Below, piece after piece: positions 1-7,616 of a DNA stretch of 64,000 nucleotides. The notes beneath the pieces were generated by a model. The model was not told the DNA's origin, ran no database searches, and saw only the letters and a program-made list of their open reading frames with translations. Source of the DNA: an uncultured bacterium (GTDB lineage: Bacteria > Bacillota > Clostridia > Oscillospirales > Oscillospiraceae); the NCBI GenBank assembly GCA_946548895.1, contig CAMNQF010000003.1, positions 1 through 64,000 on the forward strand, read 5' to 3'. The translations under genes and the position numbers were made by a program. How positions within the stretch are numbered: the first letter of the stretch is position 1; each line of letters begins with the position of its first letter.

Positions 1-144
1 CTGGTCCTGGCCGTTAGCACTTCCGTCTGGCTGAGCTAAAGGGATAACCACTAAACAGAAATATCTATTGGCTTCATTTTAGAGTACGCATCAAGGAATT
101 GCTCCATTGTTTCAATTCCAAAATCCTCCCGCAGAATTTCCCAT
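1..144. other. Window edge, no supported gene
   Basis: No complete gene is visible here. The first 39 bases read in frame 1 to a stop (taa at 37-39) and could be the very end of a gene lying to the left, but too little is left to identify it. The rest up to the integrase remnant is comparatively AT-rich and has no convincing start or ribosome binding site. Inference: part of the same integrated element as the integrase. Confidence 0.3.
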
Positions 145-774
145 ATGAGTTCTGTTCGCTGTTCCATAGTCATGTGTATCCGGGACGCTTTGGAGCTGGA
201 GCCGATAAAGTGGCGAACCCTCGTTCATATGCTGCTGATTACCGGCGCACGGCGCGGGGAAATCTTGGGCCTAAAATGGGACAAAGTGGACTTTGAGGGA
301 AACAAAATCCATATCTGTAACAACGTGCTCTACAGCGCCGACCGGGGGATATATGAGGATAGTCCTAAAACGGCCACGTCAAACCGCTTTGTCACACTCC
401 CGCTCGAAACCACGAAGCTCCTTCGCAAGTACCGGGCATGGCAGAATGAGGAACGGATCCGCCTGGGGGAATACTACCAGTACCAGGGCTTTGTATTTGC
501 CCAAGACAACGGCAATCCTATGCACTCGGACAGCGTCACCACATGGCTTGACAGGTTCAGCAAGCGGCACGGCCTCCCCCACATCAATCCCCACGCTTTT
601 CGGCATACAATGGCCTCTATGCTCTACTTCAACGGTGTGGACAGTATGTCTATCTCTAAGCGCCTGGGCCATGCACAGGTCAGCACCACCGCCAATATTT
701 ACGCCCACGTCATGGAGGAAGCCGACCAGCGCAACGCCGATATACTGGCCAACGTGTTTCTGAAAAAGGCTTGA
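145..774 (+). CDS. Tyrosine recombinase/integrase, N-terminally truncated remnant
   Basis: Catalytic domain of a phage or conjugative-element tyrosine recombinase, which cuts and rejoins DNA at attachment sites through a covalent 3'-phosphotyrosine. The reading frame of 209 aa keeps the catalytic signature: Arg in TGARRGE (about residue 31), HAFRHT (His and second Arg, about residue 151), the GHAQ histidine and the nucleophilic Tyr in IYAH. The N-terminal SAM-like core-binding and arm-binding domains of a usual 350-400 aa integrase are missing. The first dozen residues (MSSVRCSIVM...) do not look like the family and no good ribosome binding site precedes them, so this is probably a decayed gene. 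It lies directly beside the 3' end of a tRNA-Arg, a classic integration site. An internal-start functional fragment cannot be excluded. Confidence 0.8.
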   Translation: MSSVRCSIVMCIRDALELEPIKWRTLVHMLLITGARRGEILGLKWDKVDFEGNKIHICNNVLYSADRGIYEDSPKTATSNRFVTLPLETTKLLRKYRAWQNEERIRLGEYYQYQGFVFAQDNGNPMHSDSVTTWLDRFSKRHGLPHINPHAFRHTMASMLYFNGVDSMSISKRLGHAQVSTTANIYAHVMEEADQRNADILANVFLKKA

Positions 775-847
775 ATTTTGGAGCGAGTTGAATTAAAGTT
801 GAATTATTCGAGCGGGCACAAAATCAAATTGCTCGAAAAAATGAAGG

Positions 848-880
848 AAAGCGGTCATTTCTCATCGAAATGACCGCTTT
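848..880 (-). terminator. Perfect 13-bp hairpin beyond the tRNA-Arg 3' end
   Basis: Arms 848-860 and 868-880 are exactly complementary (13 bp) around a 7-nt loop. On the minus strand it follows the tRNA by three bases and a short T-run (838-842 region) comes after it, so it could end the tRNA transcript. On the plus strand it lies downstream of the integrase remnant. Bidirectional use is possible. Confidence 0.6.
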
Positions 881-883
881 CTT

Positions 884-960
884 TGGTACGGCTGAAGGGA
901 TTCGAACCCCCGACCTTTTGGTTCGTAGCCAAACACTCTATCCAGCTGAGCTACAGCCGC
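884..960 (-). tRNA. tRNA-Arg (anticodon ACG)
   Basis: Read on the minus strand from 960 to 884. The acceptor stem GCGGCTG pairs with CAGCCGT (one G-U pair). The D arm contains GCTC-AGCTGGATA-GAGT, the anticodon stem TTTGG/CCAAA closes the loop CTACGAA with anticodon ACG, and the T arm contains GGTTCGAATCC. The discriminator base is A and a CCA end is encoded (884-886). Length is 77 nt with CCA. ACG (read as inosine-CG) decodes CGU, CGC and CGA. The 3' end faces the integrase remnant, consistent with use as an attachment site. Confidence 0.95.
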
Positions 961-1093
961 ATACCATTCGCTTCAGAGCTTGATTATCATAACACACTGT
1001 CCGCGAAATTGCAAGCCTTTTTTTGCTTTTTCTCAAAAATTTTTCGTGCGTTGAACGGGGACCGGAGGTTTAACCGTCCGGCCCCCGCGCTGT

Positions 1094-2146
1094 TCACTGC
1101 GCCCCTCGCGCCGACCAATCCGTAAAGCGGCGGAGCATGGCGGCCACCTCCGCCCGGGTGGCGTCTCCGCCCGGCAGCAGGGATCCGTTGCTTCCGCTGA
1201 TAATGCCGGCATCTACCGCCCAGGCAATGGCGTCCCCGCCCCAGGAGGCTACCGATCCGGCGTCCGGGAATCTGGATAGATCCGCCCGGCCGCTCACATT
1301 GAGCCCCATCCCCGCCGCGTAACGGTGCAGAATTACGGCAATCTCCTGGCGGGTCACATTGGAGAAGGGATCAAACCGTCCGCCTCCCACCCCAGTGACA
1401 ACCCCCAGCTGGCCTGCCCAGATGGTGCCGGCGGTATACCACTGGCCATCCGGGATGTCCTGGAAGAGGGCGGAATACCCCACCGCGGGCTCCCCCGCCA
1501 GGCGGTGGAGCACTGTCGTCATCATGCACCGCTGCATCTTGCCGCCAGGCGCAAAGCTGGAACCTGTGACGCCGTTAAATAACCCGTTTTGATATACATA
1601 GGATACGTCCCCGTAGTACCACGCATCCCGGGCCACGTCGGTAAAGGGCAGCTCCACCGGCGGGCTCACAGGGTCCCCCGCCGCCACCGTCCAGCTCCCC
1701 TCCGCCATCCACTGGGCGGCGCTCGAAGCCACAGCCAGGACAACGTCCGTCCCGGCCAGATAGCGGTGCCCGGCGGTGAGGCCCCCGCCGACGGGCGCCT
1801 CCACACCCGCCGTGACATCCACCAGTTCCCCGGACCGCACCAGTCCGCTTCCCTCCGTCCAGATGAGGCCGGATCCGGTAGAGCCGGACAGCAGATCGCC
1901 GTTGACCCCCGACCGCGGCACAAAAGAACTCCTCCCCTGCCCCGCCTGGCCGGCGGCCTCGGTGAACAGCGCGGAGGTGTCCCGGTCCGTCTCCTGCTTC
2001 ACCACTGCCTGGAGGTCGTTCCAAAAGATCCCGGTCAAATAGCTCAGGGATACCAGCGTCTCGGACTGGCTGGCGGAAAAAGCAGCCAGCACACTCCCCG
2101 CCAAAAGGATCAGTGCCAGCGCCGCCGTCAAAACTCTCTTCCTCAT
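1094..2146 (-). CDS. Secreted S-layer homology (SLH) domain protein
   Basis: 350-aa exported protein. A signal peptide (basic RKR then a hydrophobic stretch, ending near SVLAAFSAS) is followed by a region of about 140 residues I do not recognise, then three SLH repeats from about residue 168 to the end: FTDVARDAWYYGDVSYVY, FQDIPDGQWYTAGTIWAGQ and FPDAGSVASWGGDAIAWA, each with a following TR-E or similar helix (TRQEIAVILHRY, TRAEVAAMLRRF). SLH domains anchor proteins non-covalently to secondary cell wall polymer. The start overlaps the rex stop by 4 nt (ATGA), so it is probably translated together with rex. The N-terminal half has no visible catalytic motif, so its role beyond wall attachment is unknown. 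Confidence 0.85.
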   Translation of the reverse strand: MRKRVLTAALALILLAGSVLAAFSASQSETLVSLSYLTGIFWNDLQAVVKQETDRDTSALFTEAAGQAGQGRSSFVPRSGVNGDLLSGSTGSGLIWTEGSGLVRSGELVDVTAGVEAPVGGGLTAGHRYLAGTDVVLAVASSAAQWMAEGSWTVAAGDPVSPPVELPFTDVARDAWYYGDVSYVYQNGLFNGVTGSSFAPGGKMQRCMMTTVLHRLAGEPAVGYSALFQDIPDGQWYTAGTIWAGQLGVVTGVGGGRFDPFSNVTRQEIAVILHRYAAGMGLNVSGRADLSRFPDAGSVASWGGDAIAWAVDAGIISGSNGSLLPGGDATRAEVAAMLRRFTDWSARGAQ

Positions 2147-2787
2147 GGCGCGTCCTCAGAGATCATGTAGCTCAATGTGAGCAGGCTGTCCGCAAAGTGC
2201 ACGTCCTCAATCTGGACGCCCGGCATATCCTGCTGGGGCAGCTCCACATTGGTAAAGTTCCAAATGCCCGTCACGCCGCAGGCCGCCGCCCGCCGGGCGG
2301 TTTGCTCCGCCGCCCCGGCCGGGACAGTGAGCACGCACACGCTCACCGGGTCATCCCTCAAATAGCTCTCCAAGGTGTCCACATGGTATACCGGCGTGCC
2401 GCTCAACTCACTGCCCACCAGCTCCGGGTCCACATCAAAGGCGGCCACCAGCCGGAAGCCGTTGGATGTAAACGGGAAATTCTCCATCAGCGCCCGGCCC
2501 AGGTTGCCCGCGCCCAGAATGGCCACCGTATGGCCCCGGTTCATGCCCAAAATGTCGGCCACCTCTGTACGCAGCCGCTCCACATTATAGCCGTACCCCT
2601 GCTGGCCGAACCCGCCAAAACAGGACAGGTCCTGCCGGATCTGAGACGCGGTGAGGCCCATGGATTTGGCCAGCGAGCTGGAGGATATCCGTACCGTCCC
2701 CGCGCGGAGCAGCTCGTCCAGGTGCCTGTAATACCGTGGCAGCCGGCGGATGACCGCGGAGGATATCTTGTCTTTCTTCATGTTCAA
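2143..2787 (-). CDS. rex: Redox-sensing transcriptional repressor Rex
   Basis: 214 aa, usual length for Rex, the NADH/NAD+-sensing repressor of fermentative and hydrogenase genes in Gram-positive bacteria. N-terminal winged helix (residues about 1-80; IRRLPRYYRHL, then SQIRQDLSCFGGFGQQGYGY) and C-terminal Rossmann domain with AILGAGNLGRAL for nucleotide binding. The end (MPGVQIEDVHFADSLLTLSY) matches the family's domain-swapped helix region. It has its own promoter (2817-2845) and overlaps the SLH gene behind it by 4 nt. Rex represses until NADH rises; no perfect Rex palindrome is evident in its own promoter. Confidence 0.95.
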   Translation of the reverse strand: MNMKKDKISSAVIRRLPRYYRHLDELLRAGTVRISSSSLAKSMGLTASQIRQDLSCFGGFGQQGYGYNVERLRTEVADILGMNRGHTVAILGAGNLGRALMENFPFTSNGFRLVAAFDVDPELVGSELSGTPVYHVDTLESYLRDDPVSVCVLTVPAGAAEQTARRAAACGVTGIWNFTNVELPQQDMPGVQIEDVHFADSLLTLSYMISEDAP

Positions 2788-2816
2788 CCGTTCCTTGCTT
2801 CAAAATTCGTCATTAT

Positions 2817-2845
2817 ATTGTACCCCATATCCGCCTGTTTGTCAA
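2817..2845 (-). promoter_or_regulatory. SigA-type promoter of rex
   Basis: On the minus strand TTGACA (2845-2840), a 17-bp spacer and TACAAT (2822-2817) lie about 30 bp before the rex start. Confidence 0.75.
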
Positions 2846-2883
2846 TTTGATCGGCTGAAAATTCACGACAGCCCTTGCCGCCG

Positions 2884-2891
2884 CATACACT
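2884..2891 (+). promoter_or_regulatory. Possible SigE-type -10 element of the sporulation operon
   Basis: CATACACT matches the mother-cell SigE -10 consensus CATACAnT and lies 30 bp before the first gene of the SpoIID-like/peptidoglycan-binding operon. The expected -35 (ATA-type) is weak, and no good SigA promoter was seen. This is an inference from one element plus gene content. Confidence 0.35.
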
Positions 2892-2920
2892 GTGGCATAT
2901 CCAACAAGGAGGAGTTGTCT

Positions 2921-3310
2921 ATGCCCCAAACCGGTTCTCTCACTGTACGCGCCTTCACCTCCAGCGCCCAGCTGCCCGTATCCGGGGCCACTGTCATCAT
3001 CTCCAGCCAGGAGGAGGACGGCCGCCGCAAGGTATTTTCCATCCAGACCACCGATGAGAGCGGAGGCACCGCCCCCATCACGCTGGAGGCTCCCGACAAG
3101 GGCCTGAGCGAGAGCCCAGGCCAAGCCTCGCCATTTTCCAACTATTCCCTGGTCGTGGAGCATCCGGATTATTACCTGGCCACCTTTGAGCGGCTCCAGG
3201 TGTTCCCAGGGGTGGAGACCGTGCAGAACGTCCCCCTGGTCCCCCTGCCTCAGCCCGCCGGGAGCAACATTGACGCCGCCCCAGTGGTCGTCACCCCTCA
3301 GCCGCTGTGA
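2921..3310 (+). CDS. Small carboxypeptidase-regulatory-like domain protein, possible SleC N-terminal module
   Basis: 129 aa, no signal peptide or membrane segment. The start at 2921 is set by a strong AAGGAGG nine bases before it; the frame stays open farther upstream but without a ribosome site. The sequence reads as one beta-sandwich: GSLTVRAFTSSAQLPVSGATV, then DESGGTAPITLEAP, then NYSLVVEHPDYYLATFERLQVFPG, like carboxypeptidase regulatory-like (Cna-B/transthyretin-type) folds. From memory, clostridial SleC proenzymes begin with such a module; here it is a separate gene 24 bp before a SpoIID-like/peptidoglycan-binding gene. Inference: structural or pro-region partner of that protein in spore cortex handling. 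Confidence 0.55.
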   Translation: MPQTGSLTVRAFTSSAQLPVSGATVIISSQEEDGRRKVFSIQTTDESGGTAPITLEAPDKGLSESPGQASPFSNYSLVVEHPDYYLATFERLQVFPGVETVQNVPLVPLPQPAGSNIDAAPVVVTPQPL

Positions 3311-3334
3311 CCGGCGGCCAGTAAGGAGGTTCCT

Positions 3335-4519
3335 ATGCCTATTTCAGTCACGCCTTACATACCCCAGACCATCACCGTCCACACCGGCCCCGCCGACCAG
3401 TGGGCGGAAAATGTGACGGTATCTTTCCCAGACTACATCAAAAACGTAGCCTCCAGCGAGATCTACCCCACCTGGCCGGAGGCCGCCCTCAGGGCCAATA
3501 TCCTGGCCCAGATTTCCTTCGCCCTCAACCGAATCTACACCGAGTACTACCCCAGCCGGGGCTACGACTTCGACATCACCGCCTCCACCATGAACGACCA
3601 GAAGTTCATCAAGGGCCGCAGCACCTTTGAAAACGTGGACCGCCTGGTGGATGAGCTGTTCACCACCTATATCCGCCGGGAGGGCTTTGTGGAGCCCCTG
3701 GCCGCCAAGTTCTGCAACGGCACCACCGTCACCTGCGACGGGCTCTCCCAGTGGGGCAGCGAAGCCCTGGCCCGCCAGGGGCTGGGCACCATGGACATCC
3801 TGCGCCGGTACTACGGCGACAACATCGAATTGGTGTCCAACACCCCCATCCGTGACATTGAATACTCCTACCCCGGCTATCCCCTGCAAAGGGGCTCCTC
3901 CGGCAGCTATGTCACGGTGCTCCAGGCCATGCTGAACCGCATCTCCCGCAACTACCCCGCCATTCCCCGCATCTATCCGGCGGACGGCATATTCGGCAGC
4001 CGGACGGAGGAATCGGTCAAGGCCTTCCAGCGTATCTTCAACCTCACTCCCGACGGCATCGTGGGCCAGGGCACCTGGTATAAACTGGTGGCCCTCCATG
4101 GGGCGGTCAGGAAGCTGTCCGAGCTGGTCAGCGAGGGCCAGCCCTTTACCCAGATCCAGGGCCCCGCCCCCGGCGTCACCCTCCGGGAGGGCAGCACCGG
4201 GGTGGCCGTGTCCGCCCTCCAGTACTTTATCTCCATCATCGGCCAGTTCTCCCCGGCGGTGCCCGTGCTGGCCATCGACGGCATCTTCGGCCCCCAGACC
4301 GCACAGGCCGTCAACGCCGTTCAAAGCCGCCTGGGCCTGCCCGTCACCGGCGTGGTGGACCAGGCCACCTGGCAGGGCATCTATGACGAATACCTGGGCA
4401 TCGCCCGCACCGCCCTGGCCGGGGCCAGCCTGCCCACCAGCGCCCAGGAGATCGAGCGGTCGGTACTGTCGGGCCAGTTCCCGGGCTACGACCTCAGCTA
4501 TGGAAGCACCGACACCTGA
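3335..4519 (+). CDS. SpoIID-like domain protein with two peptidoglycan-binding domains (SleC-like)
   Basis: 394 aa. Residues about 40-165 resemble the SpoIID/LytB fold: WPEAALRANILAQISFALNR near the start and the signature end CDGLSQWGSEALARQG...ILRRYYG. Two PG_binding_1 domains follow (about 180-255 and 278-352), each with the D-G-[IV]-F-G...F/VQ...G-[LI]-x-x-[TD]-G-[IV]-V-x-x-x-T-W pattern (ADGIFGSRTEESVKAFQ; IDGIFGPQTAQAVNAVQ). SpoIID-plus-peptidoglycan-binding is the architecture of SleC, the cortex-lytic enzyme of clostridial spores; SpoIID itself is a lytic transglycosylase. No signal peptide, as expected for proteins made in the mother cell. TAAGGAGG precedes the start. Substrate and activity are inferred. 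The C-terminal about 40 residues are unassigned. Confidence 0.75.
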   Translation: MPISVTPYIPQTITVHTGPADQWAENVTVSFPDYIKNVASSEIYPTWPEAALRANILAQISFALNRIYTEYYPSRGYDFDITASTMNDQKFIKGRSTFENVDRLVDELFTTYIRREGFVEPLAAKFCNGTTVTCDGLSQWGSEALARQGLGTMDILRRYYGDNIELVSNTPIRDIEYSYPGYPLQRGSSGSYVTVLQAMLNRISRNYPAIPRIYPADGIFGSRTEESVKAFQRIFNLTPDGIVGQGTWYKLVALHGAVRKLSELVSEGQPFTQIQGPAPGVTLREGSTGVAVSALQYFISIIGQFSPAVPVLAIDGIFGPQTAQAVNAVQSRLGLPVTGVVDQATWQGIYDEYLGIARTALAGASLPTSAQEIERSVLSGQFPGYDLSYGSTDT

Positions 4520-4536
4520 AAGGAAGGGAAACTGCT

Positions 4537-5094
4537 ATGAATTCCAACGCATCTGTGAATACCATCCTGCCCGCGCTCAACGAGGCCGAACGCAACGGCC
4601 AGCCTGTCCGTTCCCTCCAATATATGCTCAACCAGCTGGCCATTCACAACGACCGCCTCACCCGGCTAGCGGTGGACGGAATTTTTGGCGAACGCACCCT
4701 GGAGGCCGTCATGGTATTCCAGCGGGAGAACCGCCTGCCCGTCACCGGCACGGTGGACCTGGCCACCTGGAACGCCATCCGGGACGCCTATTTTCAGGCG
4801 GAACTGCTGCATGGCTTTCCGCCCGCGCTCAACGTGCTGCCCAACGGCGCCTATACCGCCGTGGAGGGCCAGACCTGCGAGGTGCTGCGCATCGTCCAGG
4901 CCATGTTTGGCTCCCTCACCAAGGTGATGAGCAACTTCAGCCCCTGCCAGATGAACTGCTGCAACGACGGCGAGACTTATCAAAACATACGGGAGGTCCA
5001 GCGGCTGTCCGGCCTGCCCGTCACCGGCGTCCTGGACCGCTCCACCTGGGCTTATATGGTCCAGCTTTACCAAACCCTGATTACCCGGGGCTGA
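4537..5094 (+). CDS. Peptidoglycan-binding protein (two PG_binding_1 domains)
   Basis: 185 aa, no signal peptide. The first PG_binding_1 domain (about 20-80) is clear: VRSLQYMLNQLA, VDGIFGERTLEAVMVFQ, LPVTGTVDLATWNAI. The second (about 105-180) is divergent, with no D-G-x-F-G but ending LPVTGVLDRSTWAYM. No catalytic domain, so it probably only binds glycan chains. It follows the SleC-like gene by 17 bp with AAGGAAGGG in the gap, so the three genes form one operon. Inference: accessory cortex- or spore-peptidoglycan-binding protein. Confidence 0.75.
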   Translation: MNSNASVNTILPALNEAERNGQPVRSLQYMLNQLAIHNDRLTRLAVDGIFGERTLEAVMVFQRENRLPVTGTVDLATWNAIRDAYFQAELLHGFPPALNVLPNGAYTAVEGQTCEVLRIVQAMFGSLTKVMSNFSPCQMNCCNDGETYQNIREVQRLSGLPVTGVLDRSTWAYMVQLYQTLITRG

Positions 5095-5178
5095 GGACAG
5101 GCAATTCCCCCTTGCCATTTCCACCGCGATTCGATATAATATCCGCAAGTGACAAGCAACGCAAAGGAGGCCAGACCC

Positions 5179-5712
5179 ATGGCCGGATTCATTCACGGCA
5201 AGCTGGACGTCAAACTGCTGGTGCTCTACATTTTGGACCGGGCGGCCGCCCCCATCGACTTCGCCACCCTCACCGACCTGTCCCTGTGTGACGAGGGCGT
5301 GGACTACTTTCAGTACGCGGAGGCGGTGTCCGAGCTGACGGACAGCGGACACCTGGACCAACAGGGGGAATTTTACTCCATCACGGACAAGGGCCGCAGG
5401 GTCTGTGCCGGCGGGGAAAGCAGCCTCTCCCCGGTTGTCCGCCAGCGGTGCGACCGGCGGCTGGCCCCGCTGAACCAGGCCCTGAAACGAAAGGCCCAGG
5501 TGCGGGCCCAGGTGGAGGAGGTCCCCCAGGGCTTCCACGTGCGGCTGTCCATGGACGACGACCAGGGGTCCCTGTTCTCCCTGACCCTGCTGGCCCCCAC
5601 CCGTGAGGACGCCCAGCGCATTGCGGACGGCTTCCAGGACCACCCGGACCGGGTATACAACGGCCTTCTGGGGGTGCTGCTGGCCGGCGGTGAGGGGAGG
5701 GAACCCCGTTGA
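5179..5712 (+). CDS. DUF4364 family protein
   Basis: 177 aa. The start at 5179 (MAGFIHGKLDVKLL) is preceded by AAAGGAGG; an ATG 30 bases upstream has no ribosome site. The first 75 residues form a winged-helix-like domain (LVLYILDRAAAPIDFATL, then SELTDSGHLDQQ and ITDKGRR), the pattern of DUF4364 proteins of Clostridia. The rest is alpha/beta without recognisable motif. Function unknown; a PadR/MarR-like DNA-binding role is an inference. Its stop overlaps the TTG start of the next gene. Confidence 0.7.
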   Translation: MAGFIHGKLDVKLLVLYILDRAAAPIDFATLTDLSLCDEGVDYFQYAEAVSELTDSGHLDQQGEFYSITDKGRRVCAGGESSLSPVVRQRCDRRLAPLNQALKRKAQVRAQVEEVPQGFHVRLSMDDDQGSLFSLTLLAPTREDAQRIADGFQDHPDRVYNGLLGVLLAGGEGREPR

Positions 5713-6524
5713 CCATCATGGGCTTTCCGCTCCCCAACCTGTTTCTCTTCTTCATCCTGTATTCCTTCCTGGGCTGGGTGATGGAGACGTGCTACTGCTC
5801 CATCATGGAGCACCGCCTGGTGGCCAGGGGGTTCCTCTACGGCCCCATCTGCCCCATTTATGGCGGCGGCGTAGTACTGATGGTCCTGTTCTTTACCCCG
5901 CTGAAACAAAACCTGGCGCTCTTCTACGTGGTAGCCGTGGTGGTCATGACTTCCTGGGAGTATCTGGTGGGCTGGGTGCTGGAACTCACCACCCACGTCA
6001 AATATTGGGATTACTCCCAGTATCGGTTCAACATCAAGGGCCGTGTGTGCCTCTGGGTAGCGCTCACCTGGGGCGTGTTGTCCTATATCGTGATTTTCTT
6101 GATTCATCCGCCCGTCCAATCCCTGGTGGAGAGCCTGCCGGTATGGCTGGAATTCATGCTGTGCGGCGCGTTTCTGGCGCTGCTGTCGGTGGACGCGGTC
6201 CTCACCATCCGGCATCTGGCCCTGGTCTCCCGGCTGGTGGTGGGCGTCACCCAGCTGGGCCAGGAGCTTCAGCTCCAGGCGGCCCTGGGCAAGGCCGAAC
6301 TCAGCGACCGGCTGGAGGACAGCGCCGCCGCCCTGCGCCAGCGCTACAGCGACCAGGTGGCCCAGCTGGAAAAGTACAGCCGCCGCTTCCGCCATATCTA
6401 TGGCACGCTGAAGGTCAGCCAGAAATATTCCGTCAGCCACGAGGACATCTTGGCCGCCGCCGCGCTGGCCAAGGAGGAGCTGCTCCGTTACAAGGACGCG
6501 CTCAAGTCCCGCGTCAAGCGCTGA
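5709..6524 (+). CDS. Putative ABC-transporter type IV / CmpB-like membrane protein
   Basis: 271 aa integral membrane protein. Residues 1-180 contain about five hydrophobic segments and the family signature ILYSFLGWVMETCYCSI, RGFLYGPICPIYGGG, SWEYLVGWVLELTTHVKYWDYS, matching the PF06541 (CmpB / putative ABC transporter type IV) family of Firmicutes. The last 80 residues form a charged coiled-coil-like cytoplasmic tail. Start: TTG at 5709 overlapping the upstream stop, with GAGGGGAGGG seven bases before; an ATG at 5718 is the alternative. The transport role is inferred from the family name only; no ATPase partner is nearby. Confidence 0.7.
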   Translation: MTIMGFPLPNLFLFFILYSFLGWVMETCYCSIMEHRLVARGFLYGPICPIYGGGVVLMVLFFTPLKQNLALFYVVAVVVMTSWEYLVGWVLELTTHVKYWDYSQYRFNIKGRVCLWVALTWGVLSYIVIFLIHPPVQSLVESLPVWLEFMLCGAFLALLSVDAVLTIRHLALVSRLVVGVTQLGQELQLQAALGKAELSDRLEDSAAALRQRYSDQVAQLEKYSRRFRHIYGTLKVSQKYSVSHEDILAAAALAKEELLRYKDALKSRVKR

Positions 6525-6534
6525 GGCAGCCGCA

Positions 6535-6567
6535 AACAGCCCGCCGGAACACATCCGGCGGGCTGTT
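6535..6567 (+). terminator. Terminator after the CmpB-like gene
   Basis: Perfect 14-bp stem (6535-6548 with 6554-6567) and 5-nt loop, followed by a weak T-rich stretch. It lies between convergent genes and may serve both. Confidence 0.75.
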
Positions 6568-6584
6568 GTCTTATTTCCTTCCTA

Positions 6585-7616
6585 TCAGCGCTGGCCCTTG
6601 TCGTAGGGGATTCCCTCCGCCTTGGGCGCCCTGGACTTCTTGGAGGTGAACGCCAACACCACCAGGGTGATGACATAGGGCATCATCCGATAGAGGTGGA
6701 CGCTGATGCCAATCTCCCCCAGCAGGCAAACACCGTCCCCGTTGATGTCGATGGAGGTGTAGGAGGCCGCCACGCACTTGAACAGGCCAAACAGCAGAGC
6801 CGCTCCGGCGATGTTCAGCGGCTTCCAGTTGCCAAAGATCATCACCGCCAGGGCCAGAAAGCCAAACCCGGCCACATCGCCGTTGGCGGAACAGTTTGCG
6901 GTGGTCAGGGCGTAGACAAAGCCGCCCATGCCCGCCAGCGCGCCGGAAATCGTGGTGCCCGCGTACCGCATCCGATACACGTTGATGCCCAGGGAATCAG
7001 CGGCCTGGGGATTTTCGCCGCAGGAGCGCAGGCGCAGGCCGAACCGGGTCTTGTACAGGATGACGGACAGCACAATGAACAGGAGAATACACACATAGGT
7101 GGCCGGATAGACCTGGTTGATAAAGGTCTCGCCCAGGAATCCCAGGTCGTCCGTCCGGCTGAAGCCCAGCGTGGTTTTGCGGAGCATAAACCAGGGCGGC
7201 GCGTCCCCCATGGCCATGTCCAGCACATTCTGGTTGACAATGATGCGGATGAAGAACAGCACCAGGGCCGGGGCCATCAGATTCAGCGCCGTGCCGCCGA
7301 TGGTCTGATCCGCTTTCAAATTCACCGAGGCGAAGGACAGCAGCAGGGAGAACACCGCCCCCGCGGCGGCGGCTACCAGCATGGCCAGCAGGGCAAAGCC
7401 CTGAAGCGCCACCCAATCGCCGTCCGCCTTGGCCCCGGCGAACCCGCCGGCCTCCTGCACAATGTTCACAAACAGTACGCCGATGAACGCGCCGAAAATC
7501 ATGATGCCCTCCAGGGCCAGGTTGATGATGCCGCTGCGCTCGGCGAATACGCCCGCCAGCGCCACGATCATCAGCGGAACCGCGTAGATCAAGGTCTGCC
7601 GGATCAGGAATGTCAT
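6585..7616 (-). CDS. Nucleoside ABC transporter permease (NupQ-like)
   Basis: 343-aa polytopic membrane protein of the BPD_transp_2 family (PF02653), as in B. subtilis NupQ and the streptococcal nucleoside importers. The hallmark NLALEGIMIFGAFIGVLF follows an early hydrophobic segment, and the SLGINVYRMRYAGTTISG loop is the conserved cytoplasmic coupling stretch. It starts by overlapping the upstream permease stop by 4 nt and is the last gene of the importer set. It should pair with the 7613-8842 permease to form the nucleoside channel driven by the ATPase encoded at 8898-10448. Confidence 0.9.
   Translation of the reverse strand: MTFLIRQTLIYAVPLMIVALAGVFAERSGIINLALEGIMIFGAFIGVLFVNIVQEAGGFAGAKADGDWVALQGFALLAMLVAAAAGAVFSLLLSFASVNLKADQTIGGTALNLMAPALVLFFIRIIVNQNVLDMAMGDAPPWFMLRKTTLGFSRTDDLGFLGETFINQVYPATYVCILLFIVLSVILYKTRFGLRLRSCGENPQAADSLGINVYRMRYAGTTISGALAGMGGFVYALTTANCSANGDVAGFGFLALAVMIFGNWKPLNIAGAALLFGLFKCVAASYTSIDINGDGVCLLGEIGISVHLYRMMPYVITLVVLAFTSKKSRAPKAEGIPYDKGQR

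Noticed and set aside
1589-2170. Long open frames opposite rex and the SLH gene (also 2113-2850, and many others of this kind in the window)
   Set aside because: They are antisense shadows caused by high GC content: no ribosome site, low-complexity Arg/Pro/Gly/His composition and complete overlap with genes of recognised families.
4537-5094. Peptidoglycan-binding gene as a broken end of the SleC-like gene
   Set aside because: It has its own ribosome site, start and a complete first domain, and the upstream gene already has two complete binding domains.
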